This document shows, piece after piece, positions 1 to 6,137 of a DNA stretch of 7,595 nt. Positions within the stretch are counted from its first letter, which is position 1. Every line of letters starts with the position of its first letter. Below the pieces are notes generated by a model that searched no databases, was not told where the DNA came from, and saw only the letters and a list, made by a program, of their open reading frames with translations. Source of the stretch: Gemmatimonadota bacterium (GTDB taxonomy: Bacteria > Gemmatimonadota > Gemmatimonadetes > Gemmatimonadales > GWC2-71-9); the NCBI GenBank assembly GCA_016880225.1, contig JAEHDT010000171.1, positions 1 to 7,595 of the forward strand. Reading direction: 5' to 3'. A program made the position numbers and the translations under genes.

Positions 1-864
1 GAACCAGATGGCCAGGGCGGCAACGAAGAGCGCCACGAACGTGGCGCCCGACAACCGAGACGGAGGTGGCGGCGGCCCGGCGTTCAGCGCTGGTGCTCGG
101 GGGGCGGGGGGGGGCGCCTCGTCGTCGTCGACCAGCTCGGCCTCCGTCGCGCCCTTGCCGAGCTGCTTCGAGTCGCCGGAGGACCCGGCTGGGAGCAGCC
201 CGAGCTTGCGCTTCAGATCGAGCAGCTGCTGATCGGCGTCCGCCTTCACCTCCAGGCTCTGGAACTGCTTGACGAGCGTGTCGCCGGACAGGTCCTCGTT
301 GACCTCCGCCGCGGCGATCAGCTTACGCTCCTCGTGCTCGATCTGTTCGGTCATACGCTCGAACGTCTCGAACACGCTCTTGTCGCCGATCGACGACATC
401 GTTTCCTGAATGCGCTTGTGCGCCTCAGCGCGCTTCTGACGCGCGATCAGGATGTTCTTCTTGCGCTTGGCTTCCTCGATACGGTCGTTCAGCTGGCGCA
501 GGGAGAGCTTGAGCTTCTCGGTCTCCTCGCGGTGCTTGACCCACGTCTCGTGCAGCGCCACCGCGCCCTGGGCGTGCTCGTTGTGACGGAGCAGCGCCTG
601 CTTGGCGAGGTCGTCGCGCCCCTCCTGCACGGCCAGCACGGCGCGGCGCTCCCAGTCCTCGGCGCTCTTCTTCTCCTGGTCCACCTGCGCCGCCAGGCGC
701 TTCTCGTCCGCGATGGCCGACGCCACCTGCTGCTTGGCCTTCGCCAGCTGACTGCGCATGTCCACGATCAGCTGGTTCAGCATCTTTTCCGGATTCTCGG
801 CGCGGTTGATCAGGTCGTTGATGTTCGACCGGATGAGCGTCGAGAGACGGTCAAAGATTCCCAT
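1..864 (-). CDS. pspA: PspA/IM30 family protein with C-terminal transmembrane tail (3' end outside window)
   Basis: Partial gene: 288 codons run without a stop from ATG at 864 to the window edge. Residues 1 to about 221 are a full-length PspA/IM30 domain. The N-terminus MGIFDRLSTLIRSNINDLIN matches the family's membrane-binding amphipathic helix, an ENPEKML segment follows, and long charged coiled-coil helices end at LKRKLGLL. Known family members are ESCRT-III-like proteins that polymerise on the cytoplasmic side of the inner membrane, protect it from leakage, and in some bacteria restrain a transcription activator. Unusually, the protein continues past the normal end. It has an acidic DDDEA stretch (about 246-250), two proline clusters (251-253 and 264-268), then an uncharged segment GATFVALFVAALAIWF (273 to at least 288) that looks like a transmembrane helix. 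The start has a GAGGAG ribosome site 4 nt upstream. It is the last visible gene of the minus-strand block, 27 nt after the fourth small PspB-like gene. Family assignment is firm; the symbol is by family and the tail's role is inference. Confidence 0.9.
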   Translation of the reverse strand, partial: MGIFDRLSTLIRSNINDLINRAENPEKMLNQLIVDMRSQLAKAKQQVASAIADEKRLAAQVDQEKKSAEDWERRAVLAVQEGRDDLAKQALLRHNEHAQGAVALHETWVKHREETEKLKLSLRQLNDRIEEAKRKKNILIARQKRAEAHKRIQETMSSIGDKSVFETFERMTEQIEHEERKLIAAAEVNEDLSGDTLVKQFQSLEVKADADQQLLDLKRKLGLLPAGSSGDSKQLGKGATEAELVDDDEAPPPAPRAPALNAGPPPPPSRLSGATFVALFVAALAIWF

Positions 865-891
865 GAGACTCCTCGATGTCCTGGCGGGCCG

Positions 892-1230
892 TTACTGCCC
901 CGCGCCCAACTTCCGCTCCCGCCGCTCGGCGAGCATGCGCTCGGCGAAATCTAAACGCTCGGCCAGCTCCGAGACCTGTCCCTGCAACTGCGACACCTGC
1001 TGCTCCAGCGCGGCGACGCGCTGCGGGTCCTCCACGGCGACCCCCCAGCGATGGGCCGAACGCTGCCGGATCCGCTCGGCCAGCGCCTCTCCAACGGGGC
1101 TCCGGAAGATCGCCCGCACCGCCGCCGTGCACGCCATCACCACCACGACGACGACGATGATGGGCACGATCTCGTTGAACACATGGTTCGGGTCGAGCAC
1201 CGGAGGGTACGGCGGCAGAGGCGTCTGCAT
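892..1230 (-). CDS. Small membrane coiled-coil protein, PspB-like (paralogue 4)
   Basis: 112 aa. A proline-rich N-terminus (residues 1-14) is followed by a strongly hydrophobic helix with a run of valines (about 21-41). Next comes a juxtamembrane SPVGEALAERIRQR (44-57), then a heptad-like helix (about 71-105) ending in ELAERLDFAERMLAERR. A single N-terminal transmembrane helix plus a short C-terminal leucine-rich helix is the architecture of PspB. The ERLDFAERMLA stretch resembles the ERIQALESILDAE end of E. coli PspB, which works with PspC to sense envelope stress and bind PspA. The basic residues after the helix suggest that the coiled coil faces the cytoplasm, where PspA acts. Its start codon overlaps the previous gene's stop by one base (TGATG), so translation is probably coupled. 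A GGAAAG element lies 8 nt upstream. PspB-like is inferred from architecture and the motif; I cannot exclude an unrelated lineage-specific family. Confidence 0.8.
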   Translation of the reverse strand: MQTPLPPYPPVLDPNHVFNEIVPIIVVVVVVMACTAAVRAIFRSPVGEALAERIRQRSAHRWGVAVEDPQRVAALEQQVSQLQGQVSELAERLDFAERMLAERRERKLGAGQ

Positions 1231-1496
1231 CAGGTGAGCTTTCCAGCCTCTCCGTCCCGCGGTTTCGCCAGCAAGCGCTCCGCAAAATCTACCCGCTCAG
1301 CGAGTTCCGCCACTTCCCGCCGCAGCTCATCGACCGCGGCGAAAACCTCCCCGTGCCCATCGCCCGCCCGCGCCGCCTCGCTCTGCGCCTTGAGCTTGGC
1401 GGTGTACACCTTGCCCACCGTCAGGGCAATCATCCATCCAAAGAAACCCCCGATCGCGACGATGGGGATCAGCACCTCCAACGTGGCGGGATTCAT
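1230..1496 (-). CDS. Small membrane coiled-coil protein, PspB-like (paralogue 3)
   Basis: 88 aa, the shortest of the four paralogues. It has one predicted transmembrane helix at about residues 7-27 (EVLIPIVAIGGFFGWMIALT). A basic juxtamembrane part, VGKVYTAKLKAQ, and a Gly/Ala-rich hinge (41-49) follow. The C-terminal helix (about 50-80) contains ELRREVAELAERVDFAERLL. The end motif matches its neighbours almost exactly, but the juxtamembrane motif P-[VI]-G-x-A-L-A-E-x-I-R shared by the other three is not recognisable, so this copy has diverged most around the membrane. Start and stop overlap the adjacent genes by one base on both sides (TGATG). A GGGGAG element sits 3 nt before the ATG, closer than usual. 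The role is inferred to be a PspB-like membrane partner of the downstream PspA. Confidence 0.78.
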   Translation of the reverse strand: MNPATLEVLIPIVAIGGFFGWMIALTVGKVYTAKLKAQSEAARAGDGHGEVFAAVDELRREVAELAERVDFAERLLAKPRDGEAGKLT

Positions 1497-1780
1497 CAGC
1501 TCCCCGGTGGCGCAAGGCGGGCCGCATCCCGCTTCTGTGCCAGCAGCCGCTCCGCGAAGTCCAACCGCTCGGCCAGCTCCCCCACTTCGCGCCGCACGGC
1601 CTCGAGTTCCTGTTCGACCGCTTCCTTATGATCGGCCAGCGCCGCCCGCAGCTCGCCGGCGTCGGCGGCCTTGCCGCGGATCCGCTCGGCGAGAGCCTTG
1701 CCGATCGGCGAGATGGCCAGCAGGAACAGCGTGCCGCCGCCGAAGATGAACGTGATGGCGAGGACGCCTTCAATGTCCAT
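1496..1780 (-). CDS. Small membrane coiled-coil protein, PspB-like (paralogue 2)
   Basis: 94 aa. The transmembrane helix is at about residues 5-24 (GVLAITFIFGGGTLFLLAIS). The conserved juxtamembrane SPIGKALAERIRGK (24-37) follows, then an alanine/glutamate-rich helix (about 42-85) containing EAVRREVGELAERLDFAERL and the tail KRDAARLAPPGS. The tail is close to that of paralogue 1 (ERDADRLAPPR), which suggests these two are the most recent duplicates. The start lies 2 nt after the stop of paralogue 1 (TGAACATG) with no clear Shine-Dalgarno, so re-initiation after the upstream gene is the likely route. Architecture and end motif resemble PspB, the small inner-membrane partner of PspA and PspC in proteobacteria; function is inferred from this and from the pspA neighbour. 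Confidence 0.8.
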   Translation of the reverse strand: MDIEGVLAITFIFGGGTLFLLAISPIGKALAERIRGKAADAGELRAALADHKEAVEQELEAVRREVGELAERLDFAERLLAQKRDAARLAPPGS

Positions 1781-1782
1781 GT

Positions 1783-2091
1783 TCAGCGCGGCGGCGCGAG
1801 CCGATCGGCGTCGCGCTCCTTCGCCAGGAGACGCTCCGTGAAGTCGAGCCGATCCTCGGCCTCGCTCAGCCGGCGCTTGAGCTCGTCGAGCTCCGCGAGC
1901 AGCCGCTCCGTATCACCCCCGAGCACGACGCCGTGCTTGGCGGCCTTCATGGCCATCCATTGCTCATCCGTCTTCGACCAGCCGCGAATCCACTCCGCGA
2001 GCGCCCTCCCGACGGGACCCGTAAGCACGACGGTCGCGCCGATGACGAGCGCCAGGCCGATTACCCCGAAGGCGGGTGCGAGCTCTCCCAT
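1783..2091 (-). CDS. Small membrane coiled-coil protein, PspB-like (paralogue 1)
   Basis: 102 aa from the ATG at 2091. I chose this start because it has a strong ribosome site (AGGAGGAGGAAG, 7 nt upstream). Extending the frame to 2235 would add 48 residues of arginine/serine-rich sequence that lie inside the uvrA coding region. The transmembrane helix is at about 5-24 (APAFGVIGLALVIGATVVLT). The juxtamembrane GPVGRALAEWIRGW (25-38) and a coiled coil (about 60-93) with LKRRLSEAEDRLDFTERLLA follow. It is the first of four tandem paralogues and begins 34 nt after the uvrA stop. It is likely a PspB-like membrane partner for the PspA encoded at the end of the block; this is inferred from architecture and context, not from a match I could test. 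Confidence 0.8.
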   Translation of the reverse strand: MGELAPAFGVIGLALVIGATVVLTGPVGRALAEWIRGWSKTDEQWMAMKAAKHGVVLGGDTERLLAELDELKRRLSEAEDRLDFTERLLAKERDADRLAPPR

Positions 2092-2125
2092 GCGACGGCT
2101 TCCTCCTCCTCGTGAACTTACCGAG

Positions 2126-4966
2126 CTAGTCGCTGACCGCCAGCACCTTGCGGAGGAACTGGCCCGTAAACGAGCCCCGCGAGCGCGCCACGTCCTCCGG
2201 CGCCCCGGCGGCGACCACGGTCCCACCCGCCGCACCGCCCTCCGGCCCGAGATCCACGACCCAGTCGGCGGTCTTCACGACGTCGAGGTTGTGCTCGATC
2301 ACGATCACCGTGTTCCCCTTGTCCACCAGCCGGTGCAGCACCTCGAGCAGCAGACGCACGTCCTCGAAATGCAGGCCGGTCGTCGGCTCGTCCAGGATGT
2401 AGAGGGTACGGCCCGTGTCGCGCTTGGCCAGCTCGGTGGAGAGCTTGACCCGCTGCGCTTCGCCGCCCGACAGCGTGGTCGCCGACTGGCCGAGGTGGAT
2501 GTAACCCAACCCTACGTCGTTCAGGAGCTCCAGTTTCGTGCGGATGCGCGGCTGGTTCTCGAAAAAATCCAGTGCGTCGGCCACCGACATGTCGAGCACG
2601 TCGGCGATCGACCTTCCTTTGTAGCGCACTTCGAGCGTCTCGCGGTTGTAGCGCCGTCCCTTGCAGACCTCGCACGGCACGTACACGTCTGGCAGGAAGT
2701 GCATCTCGACCTTCACCAGGCCGTCGCCTTGGCACGCCTCGCACCGCCCGCCCTTCACATTGAAGGAGAAACGGCCGGGGCCGTAGCCCCGGATCTTGGA
2801 CTCGGGGAGATAGGTGTACAGCTCCCGGATCGGCGTGAATAGCCCCGTGTACGTGGCCGGGTTGGAGCGGGGGGTGCGCCCGATCGGGCTCTGGTCGATG
2901 TCGATGACCTTGTCGATCAGGTCGAGGCCCTCGATCCGGTCGTGCGCGCCGGGCATCACCTTGGCACGGTAGAAGTGACGGGCCAGCGCGCGGTACAGGA
3001 TGTCGGTCACGAGCGTGGACTTGCCGGAGCCGGAAACGCCCGTCACGGCCACGAACAGGCCCAGGGGGAACGGGACCGTGAGGTCGCGCAGGTTGTGCTG
3101 CCTGGCCCCCACGACGGCGAGCCGGCGCGCCGGGTCCGGGGTCCGCCGGCGGGGCGGCACGGGTATGCGCAGCTCGCCCCGCAGGTAGCGCCCCGTGAGG
3201 GAGTCGGGGTGTTCGAGCACCGCTTTCACGGACCCTGCCGCCACGACCTGGCCGCCGTGCCGGCCGGCGCCGGGCCCCAAGTCGAGCACGTGGTCCGCAG
3301 CGCGGATCGTCTCCTCGTCGTGCTCCACCACCAGCACCGTGTTGCCGAGGTCGCGCAACTCCTTGAGCGTGGCGAGCAGCCGCCCGTTGTCGCGCTGATG
3401 CAGGCCGATCGACGGCTCGTCGAGGATGTAGAGCACGCCGACGAGGCGGCTGCCGATCTGCGTCGCCAGCCGGATGCGCTGGGCCTCGCCCCCGGAGAGC
3501 GAGTCCGCCGCGCGGCCGAGCGTCAGGTATTCGAGACCGACGTCGCGCAGGAACCGCAGCCGGTCGTTCACTTCCTTGAGGATCGGCCGGGCGATCTCCG
3601 GATCGAGTCCGGGCCGCCCGTTGCCGCGAAGCGGGACGCTCTCGAAGAACGCGAGCGCGTCGGTCACGGGGAGATCCACGACGTCCCCGATGCTCTTGCC
3701 GTGGAGGCGGACCGCCAGGCTTTCAGGCTTGAGCCGCTTGCCGCCGCACGCGGGGCACGGCTGCTCGACCATGAATTCTTCCAGCTGCTCCCGCACGCTG
3801 TCGGACGCGGTCTCGCGGTAGCGGCGCTCGATGTGCTTCAGCACGCCGTCCCAGCCGGACTCGTACTCGCCGTGCCAGCGCTCGCTGTCGTAGTGGAACG
3901 TGAGTTTTCTTCCCTGTGCCCCCGACAGGACGACCTTCTTCACGACGGCCGGCAGGTCCTTCCACGGGCTGTCCAGGTCGAACTGGAACGCGCGGGCCAG
4001 GCTCGGCAGGATCACCTTGCGCACGTAGCCCGAGGGCTCGCCCCAGGGGAGGATGACACCCTCGAGGATGGAGAGGCTCGAGTCACCGAGCACCAAGTCA
4101 GGACTCACTTCGCGCCGGACGCCGAGCCCCGAGCATTCGGGACAGGCCCCGAACGGCGAGTTGAACGAGAACTGGCGCGGTTCGAGCTCGGGCAGCGACA
4201 GCCCGCACTTGGGACACGCGTAGCGCTCGGAGAAGAGCGTCGCCTTGGCTCCGTGAGCGATCTCCACCGTTCCGTCCGCCGCCTTGAGCGCCGTTTCGAT
4301 CGAGTCGGCGAGCCGCGCGCGATCGGTGCGGCGCACCACGAGCCGGTCCACCACGACCGCAATGTCGTGGTTCTGGCGGCGGTTGAGCTTCGGTACCTGC
4401 GCCAGGTCGTACGTTTCGCCATCCACGCGGACGCGCACGAACCCCTGTTTGCGCGCCGCCTCGAAGACGTCGCGGAACTCACCCTTGCGGCCGCGTACCA
4501 GCGGCGCGAGCACCTCGAGCTTCGTCCCCTCGGGCCAGGCGAGCACGAGGTCGGTGATCTGCGAGGCGCTCTGCCGCTCGATCGGCGAGCCGTCCTTGGG
4601 GCAGTGCGGCGTGCCGAGCCGCGCCCACAGGAGGCGCAGATAGTCGTACACCTCGGTGATCGTGCCGACCGTGGAGCGCGGATTGTGGCCGGCCGACTTC
4701 TGCTCGATCGAGATGGCGGGCGAGAGCCCCTCGATCGCGTCCACATCCGGCTTCTCCATGAGGCCGAGAAACTGGCGGGCGTAGGCAGAGAGCGACTCGA
4801 CGTAGCGGCGCTGCCCCTCGGCATAGATCGTGTCGAACGCGAGCGATGACTTGCCGGACCCCGACAGCCCCGTGATGACGGTGAGGCTGTCGCGTGGGAT
4901 CTCGACGGTGATGTCCTTGAGATTGTGCTCGCGGGCGCCGCGGACGATGAGCGAATCGCTGGACAT
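2126..4966 (-). CDS. uvrA: UvrABC system protein A, excision nuclease ATPase
   Basis: 946 aa, the normal length (E. coli about 940). UvrA dimers scan DNA, recognise bulky lesions with UvrB and start nucleotide excision repair; the protein is cytoplasmic and DNA-bound. Two ABC ATPase modules are complete. Module 1 has Walker A GLSGSGKSS (33-41), signature LSGGEAQRIRL (490-500) and Walker B ILDEPSIGLH (514-523). Module 2 has Walker A GVSGSGKST (643-651), signature LSGGEAQRVKL (832-842) and Walker B ILDEPTTGLH (857-866). Cysteine pairs are intact at 251/254 with 275/278, 404/407, and 742/745 with 765/768, the last being the conserved zinc finger of the C-terminal half. The start at 4966 begins just before the conserved SLIVRGAREHNLKDI; an in-frame start at 5086 would add 40 unrelated residues through the intergenic repeat. 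No strong ribosome site is present, and a promoter lies very close, so the mRNA may be near-leaderless. It is first in the minus-strand block. Confidence 0.99.
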   Translation of the reverse strand: MSSDSLIVRGAREHNLKDITVEIPRDSLTVITGLSGSGKSSLAFDTIYAEGQRRYVESLSAYARQFLGLMEKPDVDAIEGLSPAISIEQKSAGHNPRSTVGTITEVYDYLRLLWARLGTPHCPKDGSPIERQSASQITDLVLAWPEGTKLEVLAPLVRGRKGEFRDVFEAARKQGFVRVRVDGETYDLAQVPKLNRRQNHDIAVVVDRLVVRRTDRARLADSIETALKAADGTVEIAHGAKATLFSERYACPKCGLSLPELEPRQFSFNSPFGACPECSGLGVRREVSPDLVLGDSSLSILEGVILPWGEPSGYVRKVILPSLARAFQFDLDSPWKDLPAVVKKVVLSGAQGRKLTFHYDSERWHGEYESGWDGVLKHIERRYRETASDSVREQLEEFMVEQPCPACGGKRLKPESLAVRLHGKSIGDVVDLPVTDALAFFESVPLRGNGRPGLDPEIARPILKEVNDRLRFLRDVGLEYLTLGRAADSLSGGEAQRIRLATQIGSRLVGVLYILDEPSIGLHQRDNGRLLATLKELRDLGNTVLVVEHDEETIRAADHVLDLGPGAGRHGGQVVAAGSVKAVLEHPDSLTGRYLRGELRIPVPPRRRTPDPARRLAVVGARQHNLRDLTVPFPLGLFVAVTGVSGSGKSTLVTDILYRALARHFYRAKVMPGAHDRIEGLDLIDKVIDIDQSPIGRTPRSNPATYTGLFTPIRELYTYLPESKIRGYGPGRFSFNVKGGRCEACQGDGLVKVEMHFLPDVYVPCEVCKGRRYNRETLEVRYKGRSIADVLDMSVADALDFFENQPRIRTKLELLNDVGLGYIHLGQSATTLSGGEAQRVKLSTELAKRDTGRTLYILDEPTTGLHFEDVRLLLEVLHRLVDKGNTVIVIEHNLDVVKTADWVVDLGPEGGAAGGTVVAAGAPEDVARSRGSFTGQFLRKVLAVSD

Positions 4967-4974
4967 AGACTCGT

Positions 4975-5004
4975 AGCCTAGACAGCAACCGGTTCCCCGG
5001 TCAA
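4975..5004 (-). promoter_or_regulatory. Candidate uvrA promoter
   Basis: On the minus strand, TTGACC (4999-5004) fits a sigma70-type -35 at 5 of 6 bases. An 18-bp spacer separates it from TAGGCT (4975-4980), a weaker -10 (3 of 6). The -10 ends 8 nt before the uvrA ATG, so transcription would begin about at the start codon. The spacer contains the dyad ACCGG-TTCC-CCGGT, which could be an operator. This is pattern-based only. Confidence 0.35.
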
Positions 5005-5022
5005 CTCTCCAGGGCCGGAGTC

Positions 5023-5086
5023 GTAGAGGGCGGTAGAGGGCGGTAGGTACCCCGGCTTCAGCCTGCCTACCTCTACCACCCTCCAC
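5023..5086. repeat. Long imperfect inverted repeat with 10-bp periodicity
   Basis: The arms 5023-5039 and 5070-5086 pair at 15 of 17 positions; the two mismatches become G-U pairs in the minus-strand RNA. An inner stem (5044-5047 with 5066-5069) continues the helix after a 4-nt bulge (5040-5043). The apex contains GGC-TTCA-GCC (5054-5063). The left arm is built of 10-mers (CGTAGAGGGC, GGTAGAGGGC, then GGTAGG). Degenerate pyrimidine versions (CACCCTCCAC, CGTCCCTGCC, GCCCTCCACC) run on to about 5106. There is no T-tract, so it is not a typical intrinsic terminator. It could be a cruciform-forming insulator, a protein-binding site, or a decayed dispersed repeat. Confidence 0.7.
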
Positions 5087-5116
5087 CGTCCCTGCCGCCC
5101 TCCACCGCCGCTTCCC

Positions 5117-5145
5117 TTGCCTAACTCGGCCCCCTTTCCTACGTT
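5117..5145 (+). promoter_or_regulatory. Candidate cutA operon promoter
   Basis: TTGCCT (5117-5122, 4 of 6 to a -35 consensus) is separated by 17 bp from TACGTT (5140-5145, 3 of 6 to a -10). The -10 ends 9 nt before the cutA ATG, which predicts a nearly leaderless transcript. This agrees with the absence of any purine-rich ribosome site in the bases just before the start. Weak, pattern-based call. Confidence 0.3.
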
Positions 5146-5154
5146 AGCCTCCCC

Positions 5155-5475
5155 ATGGCCTCGACCCCGCTGGTGGTGCTGACGACGCTCGCGACCGAGG
5201 CCGATGCGCGGGCTTTCGTCACCGCCCTGGTCGAAGCTCGCGTAGTAGCTTGCGGCACGCTCGTTCCCGGCCGCTCGATCTACCGCTGGGCGGGCGAGTT
5301 GACCGAGGAGGCCGAGGTGGTGGTCCTGCTCAAGACCGACGAGGCGAAGTGGGATGCGCTGTGCGCCGCGGTGCGGGAGCGTCATCCGTACCAGGTGCCG
5401 GAGCTGCTCGCGCTGCCGGTGGAGCGAGGTCTCGACCGGTACCTCTCCTGGCTCACGGGCGAGGTGGCCGGGTGA
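5155..5475 (+). CDS. cutA: Divalent-cation tolerance protein CutA
   Basis: 106 aa, the usual CutA1 length. CutA1 proteins are very stable cytoplasmic trimers with a ferredoxin-like fold; they are linked to copper tolerance in E. coli, though the molecular role is unsettled. Family landmarks are present in order. They are an N-terminal strand VVLTTLATEADA (7-18), the central EARVVACGTLVPGRSIYRW (27-45) with the conserved SIYRW, then EAEVVVLLKT (52-61) and HPYQVPELLALPVERGLDRY (77-96), which holds the conserved HPY-x-VPE. The ATG at 5155 is the only sensible start, as the bases just before it carry no Shine-Dalgarno. First gene of the plus-strand block; its stop overlaps the GTG start of the TPR gene. 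Confidence 0.97.
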   Translation: MASTPLVVLTTLATEADARAFVTALVEARVVACGTLVPGRSIYRWAGELTEEAEVVVLLKTDEAKWDALCAAVRERHPYQVPELLALPVERGLDRYLSWLTGEVAG

Positions 5476-6137
5476 TCCGCAAACGGGAGCCGCGGTGGCA
5501 ATCGGCCGCCGAGCGCGCCCGGGTGGCCGAGGAGCTGATCGAGGAAGCGGAATCGCTGACCGAGACCAGCACCATCGCCTCGCCCGCGGACGTGGCCCGC
5601 GCGGGCTTGCCTCCGCCGATCACGGCCGAGCTCCCGGCGCCGTCGCCGCCCGCCGCACCTCCCGCGGCGGCGCCCGACGCGCCCGCCACGCTCACGCTCG
5701 ACGACGCGCTCACGGCGGACCCGGACAACGTCGCGTTGCTGGTCGAGCGGGCCGAGCGGCTCGCCGCCGGGGGCCACTACTCCGCCGCGCGGCGCGACTA
5801 CGAGCACGCCTTGCGGCTGGAGCCGGCGCACGGCGCGGCCCTGACTGGCCTCGGGCTGGTGCTGTCGCGCAAGGGACTGTGGCATGAGGCCGTGCCGCGA
5901 CTGCGCCATGCCTCGGAGGTCGACCCCGGCCGGGCCGCGGCGTGGTACTACCTGGGCGAGGCGTTGAACCACTTGGACGACCTGAGCGGCGCGCTCGCCG
6001 CCTACGAGCGCGCCGTGGAGCTCGAACCCCGCAACGCCAAGGCGCTCTACCGCCTCGGGATTGTGCTCGACCGGCTCAATCGCCCGGACGAGGCGACGCC
6101 GATGTACCGCCGCTCGCGGGAGTCTGCGGGCAGGTGA
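5472..6137 (+). CDS. Tetratricopeptide-repeat protein
   Basis: 221 aa from the GTG at 5472, which overlaps the cutA stop (GTGA). I chose it because GAGGTGG lies 5 nt upstream and because the earlier in-frame ATG at 5250 would lie deep inside cutA. Residues 1-32 form a charged helix (AAERARVAEELIEEAE), and 47-71 are a Pro/Ala-rich flexible linker. Four TPRs then follow at about 84-117, 118-151, 152-185 and 186-217. Each has the helix-turn-helix pattern ending in L-E-P or V-D-P, for example ALRLEP, ASEVDP and AVELEP. TPR arrays form concave surfaces for protein-protein binding. No signal peptide or membrane helix is visible, so it is probably a cytoplasmic adaptor; its partner is not evident. 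It shares a 4-nt GTGA overlap with the macro-domain gene, which implies coupled expression. Confidence 0.92.
   Translation: MIRKREPRWQSAAERARVAEELIEEAESLTETSTIASPADVARAGLPPPITAELPAPSPPAAPPAAAPDAPATLTLDDALTADPDNVALLVERAERLAAGGHYSAARRDYEHALRLEPAHGAALTGLGLVLSRKGLWHEAVPRLRHASEVDPGRAAAWYYLGEALNHLDDLSGALAAYERAVELEPRNAKALYRLGIVLDRLNRPDEATPMYRRSRESAGR

Noticed and set aside
2092..2235. N-terminal extension of the first small membrane gene to 2235
   Set aside because: The extra 48 residues are Arg/Ser-rich and overlap uvrA coding sequence. The ATG at 2091 has a strong ribosome site and starts just before the membrane helix, as in the sister genes.
1628..2842. A 404-codon open frame on the plus strand
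   Set aside because: It crosses antisense to two small PspB-like genes and the uvrA 3' end, and its low-complexity translation matches no family.
2942..4849. A 635-codon open frame on the plus strand opposite uvrA
   Set aside because: It lies wholly antisense to a complete, motif-perfect UvrA. Its translation is Arg/Ala/Val-rich with no recognisable domain, as expected of the complementary frame of a GC-rich gene.
4967..5086. uvrA starting at 5086 rather than 4966
   Set aside because: The added 40 residues come from the intergenic inverted repeat and do not resemble UvrA, whose conserved part begins right after 4966.
5023..5086. Inverted repeat as a Rho-independent terminator
   Set aside because: It lies between two gene starts rather than after a gene, has a long interrupted loop, and has no T-tract on either strand.
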